64,000 nucleotides of DNA from Anaerolineales bacterium (GCA_025808555.1 CP075526.1:884712-948711); one strand, 5' to 3'. Shown: positions 53,795 to 62,762, counted from the first letter of the stretch. Notes: a model not told the origin generated them from the sequence alone. Made by a program: numbers and translations.

Positions 53795-55755
53795 AACGCA
53801 TCATTCAGTCACTTTTGCAAGACCCCTTGCGCTACGCTCCCTGGTTGTATCTGGCCGCTTGCTTGCTGGCCTATGGGCCACTCATCCCCTGGTTGGGCTT
53901 TTATTGGGATGATTGGCCGATTATTCTTTTTATTCACAACAAGCAGTGGGGTCAGCTTCTGACCCATTTCAGCTATGACCGACCTTTCTCTCCATGGCCT
54001 TTCTTTATTATCGGGCAGTTGGGCACACACCCGCTGGTATGGCACCTCAGTGCACTAGTGATGCGCTGGCTGGGCGTGCTGGGCCTGGCCTGGGCGCTCA
54101 AACCCCTATGGCCGCGCCAGCCGCGCTTCATTCTGTCTGTGGCGTTGCTGTTTGCAGTCTATCCGGGCTACCTTACCCAACCTGTACCAGCCACCTTCGC
54201 CACCCAGCTGGGTGCACAAATCGCTTTCTTCGTCTCATTGGGCGCGATGGCACATGCCGCAGCGCACCCAGCCCATTATTGGCAGTACACCCTGCTCGGG
54301 CTTGCGGCCGCGCTGGTGCACATGTTCACCATGGAGTATTTCGTCGGGCTGGACATGGTGCGCGTGCTGTTCCTCTGGCTGATCCTGCGCCGCCAACACA
54401 GCTCAGAAAACTGGCTGACCTCCGCCAGGCGCGTAGCCGCCCAATGGGCTCCATATCTGCTGGTGCTGGCCGCCTGGCTGGTCTGGCGCTTCTGGCTGCT
54501 GGAGCTGCCCCAGGAACCGTATCCGCTGGAGCTAAGTCGGAACCCGCTACGCTTGCTGGCCCAGCTCGGGCCCGGCGCACTGCAGGATCTTTGGCACGCG
54601 CTGATCGGCGTGTGGCGGCTTGTCCTGCAGCCTAGCTTCTGGCCGGCCTGGGTGTTGGCCGCCCTCAGCGCGGCCGGGTTTAGCCTGCTGCTCACCCGCC
54701 TGCGCGACGAGCAGCAAAGCGAGCCCTTGCGCCAGGCGGCATGGCTGGGCCTCGCTGCAGTCTTTCTGGGCCTGATGCCTATCTGGATCACGGGCAACCG
54801 CGCCAACGAGGGCGACTATGGTAGCCGCTATTTGATGGCTGCGCTTTTCGGCGCGTCCCTTCTTGTGGTGTGGCTGCTTACGAAGGTGATTCGCTCCACG
54901 CGCTGGCGCGCCGTGACGCTGGCAATTTTGCTCGGCCTATCCGTAGGCAGCCATGTGCGCAATGCCGAGCTTTACCGGCAGGACTGGATTGCGCAGCGCA
55001 ATCTGTATTGGCAGCTAAGCTGGCGCGCCCCCCATATTGCGCCGAGCACTGCCATCATCACCCCAGACCGGCTGACCCCCTTGACCGGTGAACCTTTGCT
55101 TGGGGCTGCGCTAAATATGCTCTATCCCATCCACAGCGCAGCTCCCGTGGCGGACCTATGGAACCTTGAACTACGCTATTCGCACACTCTTGACCCCATT
55201 CTGCGCGGCGAAACTTTTGACATCAACTACCGCGGGCACATCTTTCGCAGCGAGAACCCCGACAGCCTGCTGATAGTGCGCATGGCGCCGCAGGGCGGCT
55301 GCCTGTGGACCTTGAACGCTTATGACGAGTTCAACCCTTACCTGACGGAAGAAGAACGTCAGGTAGCGGCCTATTCCAATCACACGCGCATTCTGCAGCA
55401 GGGCACAGCGCCGAACACGAACATTTTCGGTTCCGAGCCGCAGCATGGCTGGTGCTACTACTACCAACGCGCTCAGCTGGCCAATCAACTTGGCGACCCT
55501 GTCACGGCACTGCTGACGCTTAACGCAGCTGAAGATCAAGGGTTGCAGCCTGCGCTCAGCATTGAGTGGCTGCCGCTGGTGCAAGCCCATGCCATGCTAG
55601 GCCAATGGCCGCAGGCCACTGAAGCCAGCCAACGAGCCCTTGGCGACGGGCCGGCCGCCGGCGCCATGCTGTGCGCCATGTGGGCAGACTGGCAGGCACA
55701 GGCGCCGGCGGAGGTGTATGCAAGCATCACCCAGGAAGCAGGCTGCACTCAATAA
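53791..55755 (+). CDS. polytopic membrane protein, GT-C-like, with C-terminal helical region
   Basis: A 654-residue protein. About 11 helices fill residues 15-410, with FYWDDWPIILFIHNKQWG in the first loop recalling the acidic motif of GT-C transferases. The C-terminal 230 residues are soluble and end in helical, TPR-like segments (QLANQLGDPVTALLTLNAAEDQG). Start ATG 53791 forms ATGA with the upstream stop. Function is probably glycan assembly; not proven. Confidence 0.75.
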   Translation: MKRIIQSLLQDPLRYAPWLYLAACLLAYGPLIPWLGFYWDDWPIILFIHNKQWGQLLTHFSYDRPFSPWPFFIIGQLGTHPLVWHLSALVMRWLGVLGLAWALKPLWPRQPRFILSVALLFAVYPGYLTQPVPATFATQLGAQIAFFVSLGAMAHAAAHPAHYWQYTLLGLAAALVHMFTMEYFVGLDMVRVLFLWLILRRQHSSENWLTSARRVAAQWAPYLLVLAAWLVWRFWLLELPQEPYPLELSRNPLRLLAQLGPGALQDLWHALIGVWRLVLQPSFWPAWVLAALSAAGFSLLLTRLRDEQQSEPLRQAAWLGLAAVFLGLMPIWITGNRANEGDYGSRYLMAALFGASLLVVWLLTKVIRSTRWRAVTLAILLGLSVGSHVRNAELYRQDWIAQRNLYWQLSWRAPHIAPSTAIITPDRLTPLTGEPLLGAALNMLYPIHSAAPVADLWNLELRYSHTLDPILRGETFDINYRGHIFRSENPDSLLIVRMAPQGGCLWTLNAYDEFNPYLTEEERQVAAYSNHTRILQQGTAPNTNIFGSEPQHGWCYYYQRAQLANQLGDPVTALLTLNAAEDQGLQPALSIEWLPLVQAHAMLGQWPQATEASQRALGDGPAAGAMLCAMWADWQAQAPAEVYASITQEAGCTQ

Positions 55756-55758
55756 AAA

Positions 55759-55783
55759 AACACCGCTCTTGCAGAGCGGTGTT
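55759..55783. terminator. intrinsic terminator
   Basis: AACACCGCTCT / AGAGCGGTGTT with a TGC loop, preceded by an A-run, between convergent genes. Confidence 0.8.
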
Positions 55784-55787
55784 CTAG

Positions 55788-56156
55788 TTACACAGAAACC
55801 GAGAGATATTGCTGGGCCAGCTGGCGCATTTGCTCATACCCGATGGGCTTGAGCAGCACCTGGTCAGCCAGGCCGGCAAAGCGGGCCACCGCGCTGGCGT
55901 CACCGGTGGTGATCACCACTCGTGTATTGGCAAAGCGCAATTGGCCGCGCAATTGGCGCAGAATAATGTCGCCTGAGAGATTGGGGATATGCAGGTCAAG
56001 CAGCACAAGATCAGGCGTTGTGAAAACCAGCTGCGCCTGGGCTTTGTGGCCGCTGTCCATCACATCGGCCTGATAGCCACAGTCTTGCAGAGCGCGCTGA
56101 AAGATCTCAGTCACTGCCTGGTCGTCATCCACGACCAATGCATACGGTGCGTTCAT
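55788..56156 (-). CDS. single-domain response regulator
   Basis: A 122-residue CheY-like receiver: acidic pocket VVDDDQ, phospho-Asp in DLVLLDLHIPN, Thr in RVVITTGD and Lys in VLLKPIG. No output domain. The ATG at 56156 has a strong GAGGAG 6 bases upstream; the longer frame above it is not typical receiver sequence. Monocistronic; its kinase is unknown. Confidence 0.87.
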   Translation of the reverse strand: MNAPYALVVDDDQAVTEIFQRALQDCGYQADVMDSGHKAQAQLVFTTPDLVLLDLHIPNLSGDIILRQLRGQLRFANTRVVITTGDASAVARFAGLADQVLLKPIGYEQMRQLAQQYLSVSV

Positions 56157-56645
56157 GTGCTCCTCCTCAGCTGTGCGGGCAGCACAGCCAGCATACTGGC
56201 CAGGGCTCGGCGAAGCCTGCTGTATGCACAGCGTCCAGTACTCTAATAACACTGTACGGGCCAAAAGGTTGCCAGCCTCAGGCTGGGAACGAATGGCAAC
56301 CCTCGCAGTTATGCGTTCGCATGTCCCTCATCCCCAGCCGACAGCCCTCTTGCTTGACAGCCACTATCAAAAATAGCGCTGGCCGCCTGGGATATGGCAA
56401 GATACCTGGGTCAGGGTGAGGCAATTGCCAGATATCTTTTAAGTTGCACCCCCCACCCCCACACTGAAAACGAACAACATCTGGCAAACCAGAGCTGTCG
56501 GGAAGCACCGCTCAGCCCCTTTGGGCAGGCTCCCGTTGACTCTTTATTGGCGCGTATGGTATTATGCGCCCCGCCTTACGCCCCAAGGCTATCGATCGCA
56601 AAGGCGACGGTTGCCGGGGCGAATTTGTGCCAGGAGAATAAGCAG
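56157..56645. other. 489-base divergent intergenic region ending in the infC leader
   Basis: Between the response regulator and infC. It holds nested inverted repeats (GGTTGCCA / TGGCAACC at 56267-56301 around CCAGCC-TCA-GGCTGG), a C-rich stretch near 56445-56460, the infC promoter (56536-56565) and a short leader in which CGCCCC and GGGGCG could pair. No gene is supported upstream of the promoter. Confidence 0.6.
56536..56565 (+). promoter_or_regulatory. strong sigma-70-type promoter for infC-rpmI-rplT
   Basis: TTGACT (56536-56541) and TATTAT (56560-56565) with 18-base spacing, the best two-box promoter in the window. Predicted leader to the AUC start is about 75 bases. Confidence 0.7.
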
Positions 56646-57230
56646 ATCAGTACATCTGAATACCGTGTAAACAGAGCCATTCGGGTAAAGGAAGTCCGCC
56701 TCATTGATGCGGACGGCGAAAACCGTGGAATTGTGCCAATCGAAGAAGCGCTCAGGATCGCCGCCGAGGCGGGCCTGGACCTGATTGAGGTTGCCCCCAA
56801 TTCCAAGCCGCCAGTCTGCCGAGTGGTCAGCTACGGTAAGTTCACCTACGAGCGCACCAAGAAAGAACGTGAGGCGCGCAAGGCACAGAAAAAGGTCGAG
56901 ATCAAGGAAATTCGTCTGCGACCCAAGACCACCGAGCACCACCGCGGTTTCAAAACCAAGGCGGCGCGTGGCTGGCTGAACGAAGGCAAGAAGGTCAAGG
57001 TTCGTATCCGCTTCCGCGGCCGCGAGCGTGACTATCCTGAGATCGCTTTGCAGGATCTCAAGGAGATTGCCGCCGAGTTGCAGGACATTTCGATCATTGA
57101 GCAGGCCCCCGAGTTTGAGGGGCGCACGCTGCTGATGGTGCTGGCCCCTAATGAAGGCGCGGGCAAGGATGCCGCCAAGGGCGAGGCCAAGGAAAAGAAA
57201 GAACCTGCGGCTAATGGCGCAGAAGAATAG
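56646..57230 (+). CDS. infC: translation initiation factor IF-3 with AUC start
   Basis: A 194-residue factor that keeps 30S subunits free and checks start codons. N-terminal domain STSEYRVNRAIRVKEVRLID through APNSKPPVCRVVSYGKF; C-terminal domain from EIRLRPKTTEHH to LLMVLAPNE, with an acidic/Lys-rich tail. No ATG, GTG or TTG lies at the family start. An ATC at 56646 does, with AGGAG 9 bases upstream. Rare AUU/AUC starts are known in infC and allow IF-3 to repress its own translation. A frame running from an ATG at 56394 would include the promoter, so it is not real. Confidence 0.9.
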   Translation: MSTSEYRVNRAIRVKEVRLIDADGENRGIVPIEEALRIAAEAGLDLIEVAPNSKPPVCRVVSYGKFTYERTKKEREARKAQKKVEIKEIRLRPKTTEHHRGFKTKAARGWLNEGKKVKVRIRFRGRERDYPEIALQDLKEIAAELQDISIIEQAPEFEGRTLLMVLAPNEGAGKDAAKGEAKEKKEPAANGAEE

Positions 57231-57259
57231 CGCTCAGCTAAAGCGCAAGAGGAGTTGTT

Positions 57260-57511
57260 GTGGCAGTTAAGAAATTTCGCATGAAGACCCATAAAGCCAC
57301 CGCCAAGCGTTTTCGCTTGACCGGGTCTGGCAAGCTGGTGCGCACCAAGGGCGGCAAGAGCCACTTGCGCCGCCGCACTTCGGCGCGCACCAAGGCAAAA
57401 TTCACGGAGATGATCCCCGTGCAGGGCAAAGCCCTGCAGAAGCGCATCCGCCAGTTGGCGCCGTACATGAGCAAGTACCGCGCCAACCCGGCCACGCGCA
57501 CGGCGAAGTAG
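57260..57511 (+). CDS. rpmI: 50S ribosomal protein L35
   Basis: An 83-residue basic protein with [12 protein letters not shown]-like start ([19 protein letters not shown]) and the L35 core. The C-terminus is a little longer than the usual 65 residues. Start GTG 57260 with AGGAG 5 bases upstream. Middle gene of the standard infC-rpmI-rplT operon. Confidence 0.95.
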   Translation: MAVKKFRMKTHKATAKRFRLTGSGKLVRTKGGKSHLRRRTSARTKAKFTEMIPVQGKALQKRIRQLAPYMSKYRANPATRTAK

Positions 57512-57518
57512 AGGAAGC

Positions 57519-57869
57519 ATGGCACGAGTAAAAACCGGTATTACCCGCCGCAAGCGGCACCAAAAGGTTCTCAAGGAGACTAAGGGCCAGTTTGGCACGC
57601 GCTCCAAGTTGTACAAGCGCGCTAACGAAGCCCGCCTGAAGAGCCTGGCCTATGCCTATCGCGACCGCCGCAATAAGAAGCGCGATTTGCGTGGCTTGTG
57701 GATCATGCGCATCAACGCTGCGGCCCGCCTGAACGGCGTGAGCTACAGCCAGTTGATGAATGGCCTGAAGAAGGCCAACATTGAGATCAACCGCAAGATG
57801 CTATCTGACATTGCAGTGCGTGACGCGGCTGCCTTCAAAGCCGTGATGGCCCAGGCCAAGCTCAACTAG
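57519..57869 (+). CDS. rplT: 50S ribosomal protein L20
   Basis: A 116-residue protein: [36 protein letters not shown] and [16 protein letters not shown] are diagnostic. Essential early 50S assembly protein; in other bacteria it also represses this operon through the mRNA leader. GAGGAAGC precedes the ATG. Confidence 0.97.
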   Translation: MARVKTGITRRKRHQKVLKETKGQFGTRSKLYKRANEARLKSLAYAYRDRRNKKRDLRGLWIMRINAAARLNGVSYSQLMNGLKKANIEINRKMLSDIAVRDAAAFKAVMAQAKLN

Positions 57870-57887
57870 CATCCCCGCTGTAACGAT

Positions 57888-57916
57888 AAAAAGACCGCCC
57901 GATGGGCGGTCTTTTT
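57888..57916. terminator. intrinsic terminator after rplT
   Basis: AAAAAGACCGCCC / GGGCGGTCTTTTT, 13-bp perfect stem with GAT loop. Confidence 0.9.
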
Positions 57917-57952
57917 GTTTCATCGTCATTGCGTGTAGAAGCAATCCCCAGC

Positions 57953-59056
57953 CTAGACTTGAAACTCGCCATTCTTATAGAAGAGTTCGCCGTCCACTAC
58001 GATCTCGCTGTCGTTGCGCATATCGCAAATCATGTCCCAGTGCAGCGAAGATTCATTCTTGCCGCCGGTTTCCGGGTAGCTCATGCCGAGCGCCATGTGG
58101 ATGGTGCCGCCCATCTTCTCGTCGTACAGGATGCTCTTGGTGAAGCGGTCAATGCTGAAGTTGGTGCCAATGCCCAGCTCACCCAGGAAGCGTGCTCCAG
58201 CGTCAATATCCAGCATCTTGAGCAAATACTCCTCGTTCTTCTCAGCGGTGGCATTGACCACTTTGCCATCCTTGAACTCGAGGCGAATGCCATCCACTTC
58301 GCGCCCCAGATAGATCGCCGGATAGGTGTAGCTGACCCAGCCGTTCACTGAATCTTCCACCGGGCCGGTGAAGATCTCAGAGCCCGGCATGTTGTGATGG
58401 GCAGTGGAGTTCACAAAGGTGCGGCCCTCGATGGACATCTGGATATCAATATTTCCGCCACGCAGATGGACTTGCTTCTTTCCCTTGAGCCAATCCACGA
58501 GGCGTTTCTGGTCAGCTTCGATCTGGTTCCACAAGGCGACCGGGTCGGCTTGGTCAACCTTGCAGGCGCGGTAAACAAAATCGGCATAGTCGCTCAGGCT
58601 CATGTCGGCTTCCTGGGCATAAGCCTGGCAGGGTACACGGGTCAGCGTCCAGCGCAGCTCACCGCTGGCGCTGCGGCGCATATAGGCTTGCATGATCTCG
58701 CGGCGGGCTGCCGAGCGGATTTGCTGCTTCTGGCTGTCCACCATGGTCAGGTTGCGCGTATTTTCGGACGCGTCCAAGCTGATGAAGACATCCGCCTGCT
58801 CAAAGGGCATGCGGTCAAAAGGCGATAGCCACTTGAGTTGCTCGTCATTGGCCTCTTCAAGGAAAACGCGCTGCGTAGCGCCAACACCCATCAGCACGCT
58901 GGGGTTGCCGCCGGCGCGCAAAGTGTAGCGGAGCACTTCGGCGGCCAGTTCTTCGGCCAATGGATGGCCGAAAATGACCACCCAGTCACCAGGTTTCACC
59001 TTGACGGAGTACTCCACAAGGGTTTGAGCAAGTTTTTGTACACGCGGGTCAGCCAT
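57953..59056 (-). CDS. M29 family aminopeptidase (AmpS/AmpT type)
   Basis: A 367-residue cytoplasmic metallo-aminopeptidase. LVEYSVKVKPGDWVVIFG at the start, NMPGSEIFTGPVEDSVNGWV, the metal-site region around LGELGIGTN, and the C-terminal SSLHWDMICDM match the thermophilic aminopeptidases. Works as a dimer with two metal ions; removes N-terminal residues from peptides. A GGAGGA site lies just upstream of ATG 59056, with TAGAAT further up. Confidence 0.9.
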   Translation of the reverse strand: MADPRVQKLAQTLVEYSVKVKPGDWVVIFGHPLAEELAAEVLRYTLRAGGNPSVLMGVGATQRVFLEEANDEQLKWLSPFDRMPFEQADVFISLDASENTRNLTMVDSQKQQIRSAARREIMQAYMRRSASGELRWTLTRVPCQAYAQEADMSLSDYADFVYRACKVDQADPVALWNQIEADQKRLVDWLKGKKQVHLRGGNIDIQMSIEGRTFVNSTAHHNMPGSEIFTGPVEDSVNGWVSYTYPAIYLGREVDGIRLEFKDGKVVNATAEKNEEYLLKMLDIDAGARFLGELGIGTNFSIDRFTKSILYDEKMGGTIHMALGMSYPETGGKNESSLHWDMICDMRNDSEIVVDGELFYKNGEFQV

Positions 59057-59114
59057 GCGATTCCTCCAAAATGGAATTCTACACTGGGGCTTGCCTTGCC
59101 TTGCGGCGCGGCAC

Positions 59115-59120
59115 TACAAT
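59115..59120 (+). promoter_or_regulatory. -10 box (TACAAT) for the TrmH-family gene
   Basis: TACAAT ending 8 bases before ATG 59129. Confidence 0.45.
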
Positions 59121-59128
59121 AGCCGCGC

Positions 59129-59908
59129 ATGATCAGTTCAGCACAGAACCCACGCGTACAGCATATCCGCGCCCTGCAGGGCCGCGCCAAAGCCCGCCGC
59201 GAAGCGAAGGCTTTCGTTGTGGAAGGCGTGCGCCTGGCGGAGGAGGTATTGGCCGCCAACTGGAAGGTACGCCAGGGCTTCTACACCGCCGGTCTGGACC
59301 CGCGCGGCATGGAGCTGGTCGCCGCGCTGAAAGGGGCAGGCGCGGAGATGGAAGAGGTTACCGATAGTGTGATGGAAGCCAGCAGCGATACGCAGACCCC
59401 AGCTGGCCTGCTACTGGAAGTTGAACGCCAGGATGTGCCGCTGGCGGCCGCGCCGGACCTGGTGGTGATTCTCGACCGGGTGAACGACCCTGGCAATGTG
59501 GGCACGCTGCTGCGTAGCGCGGCCGCGGCGGGTGCGCACGCAGCTTTGCTGGCGCCGGGCTGCGTAGACCCGTTTGCGCCCAAGGTGCTACGCGGCGGCA
59601 TGGGCGCCCAACTGCGCCTGCCCGTACTGGAGCTGGACTGGTCAGGCATCCGTGACTTCTTGGTGCAGCACAGCCTGTATGCCATGCTGGCCGAAGCCAA
59701 CATTGGCCGCCCTTTTGATGAAGTGGACCTGACCCGCAAGCTGGCGTTCATCGTGGGCGGCGAGGCCAATGGCCCCAGCCCGGAGGCACGCGGCCTGGGC
59801 GCAGAACCGATCCAGATCCGCATGCCCGGCCAGATCGAATCGCTGAACGCGGCCACCGCCGGCAGCCTGCTGCTGTTCGAAGCTGTGCGCCAACGCCGCA
59901 CAGCTTAG
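59129..59908 (+). CDS. TrmH/SpoU family RNA 2'-O-methyltransferase
   Basis: A 259-residue SPOUT enzyme. An N-terminal substrate-binding domain (SAQNPRVQHIRALQGR, FVVEGVRLAEEV) is followed by the knotted SPOUT domain with LDRVNDPGNVGTLLRSA, VGGEANGPS and IRMPGQIESLNAATAGS. It methylates a ribose in rRNA or tRNA using SAM; the exact site is not readable (RlmB-like). Confidence 0.92.
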   Translation: MISSAQNPRVQHIRALQGRAKARREAKAFVVEGVRLAEEVLAANWKVRQGFYTAGLDPRGMELVAALKGAGAEMEEVTDSVMEASSDTQTPAGLLLEVERQDVPLAAAPDLVVILDRVNDPGNVGTLLRSAAAAGAHAALLAPGCVDPFAPKVLRGGMGAQLRLPVLELDWSGIRDFLVQHSLYAMLAEANIGRPFDEVDLTRKLAFIVGGEANGPSPEARGLGAEPIQIRMPGQIESLNAATAGSLLLFEAVRQRRTA

Positions 59909-59938
59909 TAGTACTCTCAGAATTTGACAGGAAAAAGA

Positions 59939-60844
59939 CTAGGCTGGCTGCGGCACAGCAATGTTCAGCGCAGCCTTCTCCAGCGTGATCGTGATCGGCG
60001 TGACGCCAATCACGTCGCCATCCCCCTGCACCAATAAGCCTTCCGGGCGCACAATACGCAGGCTGCGCGCTAACGGCACCACATTCACGCGCTCGTTGCG
60101 GGTGTACAGGCGCACCGCAAAACTGAGAATGGTCAGGGCGTATTCCAGGCCGTTGCGCGCCCACAGGAAGCAAAAATCCAGTAGGCCATCATCGGGCTTG
60201 ACGTCTGGCCCCCAGCGGATGGCGCGGAAGGCAATGGTGCCAACATTCATGGCGAGCACATCGGTGGAGCGCAATTGGGTGGCGTACCCATCCAGCTCCA
60301 CCGTGAAGAGATGCGAACGCAAACTAAAAAAGTGCCGCGCAAAGGTGAGCCAGTAGGCCCACGGGCCAAGCAGGCGCTTCTGCCCGCGGCCGGTATCTTT
60401 CATAGCCTGCGCGCTGAGGCCTACGCTGACGCCCAGCACGCACACGCTGTCGCCGGCGCGCAGCACATCGATCTTGCGCACGGCGTACTCGCCGGCCAGG
60501 ATACGGGCGGCGGCATCCATGCGCAGCGGCAGCTTGAGCTCACGCGCCAGCACGTTGCTGGTGCCTTGCGGCAGGATGCCGAGCACCACATCCGTGCCCA
60601 CCAGCGCTTCGGCCACATCCGAGATGGTGCCGTCGCCGCCGGCGGCGATCACCAGGCGCACGCCGTTGGCCAGCCAGGGCGCCAGGCGCGCCTGCATGTC
60701 GGCCTGCGGGCTGCATTCGCAAAAATCCACTGGGCGTGCGCCAAATGCATCGCCAATGGCTTTGCGCAGACGCGCTTCATTGGCCGCGCTGGATTGCGGG
60801 TTGTAGACCACCACAATGTCAGCCGTTGGAGTGGGTGCTGCCAT
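59939..60844 (-). CDS. diacylglycerol/sphingosine kinase-family lipid kinase
   Basis: A 301-residue DagK/YegS-like kinase. The nucleotide-binding motif is VIAAGGDGTISDVAEAL, then ILPQGTSNVLARELKLPL and the C-terminal DGLLDFCFLW and VQGDGDVIG. It phosphorylates a lipid such as diacylglycerol or undecaprenol-type alcohol. Start ATG 60844; the longer frame above is not family sequence. It starts 10 bases after the stop of the PQQ-type lipoprotein gene and probably shares its transcript. Confidence 0.9.
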   Translation of the reverse strand: MAAPTPTADIVVVYNPQSSAANEARLRKAIGDAFGARPVDFCECSPQADMQARLAPWLANGVRLVIAAGGDGTISDVAEALVGTDVVLGILPQGTSNVLARELKLPLRMDAAARILAGEYAVRKIDVLRAGDSVCVLGVSVGLSAQAMKDTGRGQKRLLGPWAYWLTFARHFFSLRSHLFTVELDGYATQLRSTDVLAMNVGTIAFRAIRWGPDVKPDDGLLDFCFLWARNGLEYALTILSFAVRLYTRNERVNVVPLARSLRIVRPEGLLVQGDGDVIGVTPITITLEKAALNIAVPQPA

Positions 60845-60854
60845 GCTGCTGAGT

Positions 60855-62084
60855 TTAGTTGTTGGCTTGGAGTTGGTAAATCCCGCCGTTGCGATCCACC
60901 AGGTACAGTTCACCAGCCTCGTCAAGGCCGAAGGATGTGATCAACGCCTGCGTATCCCATAGCACCTGGGAATCCCATTCGCCGCTGGGGGTTTGATGCA
61001 TACCCATCACCTCACCGGAGCAGAAGTCTCCGTAGAAGTAGATGCCATTCCATTCAGGAACATTGGCGCCGCGGTACACATAGCCACCGGTGATGGAGCA
61101 GCGCGAGCCGTGATCGTACTCGACCACAGGAAAATTCAGTTCCAGGCCCTCAGGCGGGGTGCCCTCATACGGGTGCGTGCCTTCGTAGTATCTCCAGCCC
61201 AGGTTGGCGCCGTTGCCAGAGCCCGCGGGGAGCACGTGCACTTCTTCCCAGTCGCCCTGGCCCACATCGGCAATGTATAGATCGCCCGTAGCAGCGTCGA
61301 AGCTGAAGCGCCAAGGGTTGCGCAGGCCATAGGCCCAGATCTCTCCCAGCCCGCCGCCGGATGCGTACGGATTGTCGGACGGGATGCCGTAGGGGCCATC
61401 CACATTCACGTCAAGGCGCAGCATCTTGCCCAGCAAGGTCTCGAGCGACTGGCCATTGTTCTGCGGGTCACCGCCGGAGCCGCCATCGCCGCTGCCGATA
61501 TACAGATAGCCATCCGGCCCAAATTCAATGTGGCCGCCGTTGTGATTGGCGTACGGCTGTGCGATGTACAAGATCGGCGCTTCCGTATTCGTATCAACCA
61601 CATTGCGGTTATCAGAAACCTGGAAGCGCGAAACGACCGTGTTGCCGCCCAGGCCGGTGTAGTTCACATAGAAATAGCCATTGTTCTCAAAATCAGGATG
61701 GAAGGCGAGGCCGAGCAGACCTTGCTCGTTGCCATTGCTGCCCACTTCAAAGCGAATATCAAGGAAAGGATCAGCCAGGCGCTGGCCATCCTCGATCACG
61801 GCGATCACGCCCTGCTGCTCCACCACGAACAGGCGCCCGCTGCCGTCGCCGGCATGCGTCACCAGCAGCGGCTGGGCATAGCCCTGGCTCACCAGGTTCC
61901 AACTGTAGTCAGCCGGGTTGGCGAAACCCACGGCGGCCGCCTGGTCCTTATCGATGGCCAAGGTGGCCTGCTCAGCCGGCGCGGTATCGCTGGGGGAAGC
62001 CGATACGGGTGTAGAGATCACCGGCTCGGAGGGGGAGGTGCTGGGGGCCGGGCGGTTGTAGCAGGCCGCCAACAGCAGCATCAA
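60855..62084 (-). CDS. PQQ-dependent sugar dehydrogenase-type beta-propeller lipoprotein
   Basis: About 410 residues of a six-bladed GSDH-like propeller. Marks include THAGDGSGRLFVVEQ, GLLGLAFHPDFENNGYFYV, NHNGGHIEFGPDGYLYIG, GDGGSGGDPQN, AYGLRNPWRFSFD and GGYVYRG. Family members oxidise aldoses outside the cell with PQQ and Ca2+. The N-terminus ends in lipobox LAAC. The first usual start (TTG 62084 or ATG 62081) leaves only 4-5 residues before the lipobox; codons from ATA 62111 would give the complete signal peptide IKTLLRLLPLMLLLAAC with GGAG upstream. The true start may be that ATA. Confidence 0.82.
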   Translation of the reverse strand: MMLLLAACYNRPAPSTSPSEPVISTPVSASPSDTAPAEQATLAIDKDQAAAVGFANPADYSWNLVSQGYAQPLLVTHAGDGSGRLFVVEQQGVIAVIEDGQRLADPFLDIRFEVGSNGNEQGLLGLAFHPDFENNGYFYVNYTGLGGNTVVSRFQVSDNRNVVDTNTEAPILYIAQPYANHNGGHIEFGPDGYLYIGSGDGGSGGDPQNNGQSLETLLGKMLRLDVNVDGPYGIPSDNPYASGGGLGEIWAYGLRNPWRFSFDAATGDLYIADVGQGDWEEVHVLPAGSGNGANLGWRYYEGTHPYEGTPPEGLELNFPVVEYDHGSRCSITGGYVYRGANVPEWNGIYFYGDFCSGEVMGMHQTPSGEWDSQVLWDTQALITSFGLDEAGELYLVDRNGGIYQLQANN

Positions 62085-62107
62085 AGGCAGTAGGCGAAGT
62101 AAGGTCT

Positions 62108-62455
62108 TTATTCTTTCTCCGTATAGTCGGCGTCCATTACGTCGCCTTCATCGATCTTGATCTGGGCGCGGCGGCCACCTTTGGCCAGCGCGGCGCGGTG
62201 CTCTTCCACCACATCGGGCGGGCACAGCTCAGTGAATATGGAGGTGCCCAGCCAGAGAACGGCTACATCATCCAGCAGGGGAATGGCAAAATCCAGCGGG
62301 GAGATGAGATACAAAAGCGATGCAAACGGAATGATCTTGTACAGCGCAATGACCCGCTTGTCGCGAAGAAGACGCCAGGTCAGGCGGAACTGGTTGAGAA
62401 AATCGGCCATGCGGCCACCGCCGCCGGGAGGGAGGAATTTCTGCAAAAATTGCAT
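62108..62455 (-). CDS. DUF1232 membrane protein
   Basis: A 115-residue protein. The DUF1232 core (RVIALYKIIPFASLLYLIS, then PLDFAIPLLDDVAVLWLG) forms one or two hydrophobic helices, followed by a charged tail EHRAALAKGGRRAQI. Function unknown. It is the second of two adjacent paralogues and overlaps the possible ATA start of the next gene by four bases. Confidence 0.85.
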   Translation of the reverse strand: MQFLQKFLPPGGGGRMADFLNQFRLTWRLLRDKRVIALYKIIPFASLLYLISPLDFAIPLLDDVAVLWLGTSIFTELCPPDVVEEHRAALAKGGRRAQIKIDEGDVMDADYTEKE

Positions 62456-62459
62456 GGGA

Positions 62460-62762
62460 TTAGCTGCCTCTCGCAGCTTCAGCAGCCAGGGCGGCACGGT
62501 GCTCGGCCACGACGTCAGGCGGGCACAACTCGATAAATGCATAGAAACCCACACCCAGCACGACGGCATCGTCCAGGATCATGGGCAGCAGGTCAGGCGA
62601 GAACAGATACACCACCGCGCCCACCGGCAGCACTTTGAGTAGAGGGCTTACACGCGGGTCACGCATCAGGCGCAGCAAAAGCTTGAATTGAGCGCCCAAG
62701 CCGCTGGGGGTGCCACGCTGATCACGTTCTACGAGAATTTCAGGCTTATTGTTATCTTCCAT
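62460..62762 (-). CDS. DUF1232 membrane protein
   Basis: A 100-residue paralogue of the downstream protein: VSPLLKVLPVGAVVYLFSPDLLPMILDDAVVLGVG and the shared ELCPPDVVAEHRAALA tail are nearly the same. The pair probably arose by tandem duplication. A GGAGG lies before ATG 62762. First gene of a run through the lipid kinase. Confidence 0.87.
   Translation of the reverse strand: MEDNNKPEILVERDQRGTPSGLGAQFKLLLRLMRDPRVSPLLKVLPVGAVVYLFSPDLLPMILDDAVVLGVGFYAFIELCPPDVVAEHRAALAAEAARGS

Noticed and set aside
56394-56645. N-terminal extension of IF-3 to an upstream ATG
   Set aside because: The 84 extra codons would include the -35 and -10 boxes and the Shine-Dalgarno, and have no similarity to IF-3.
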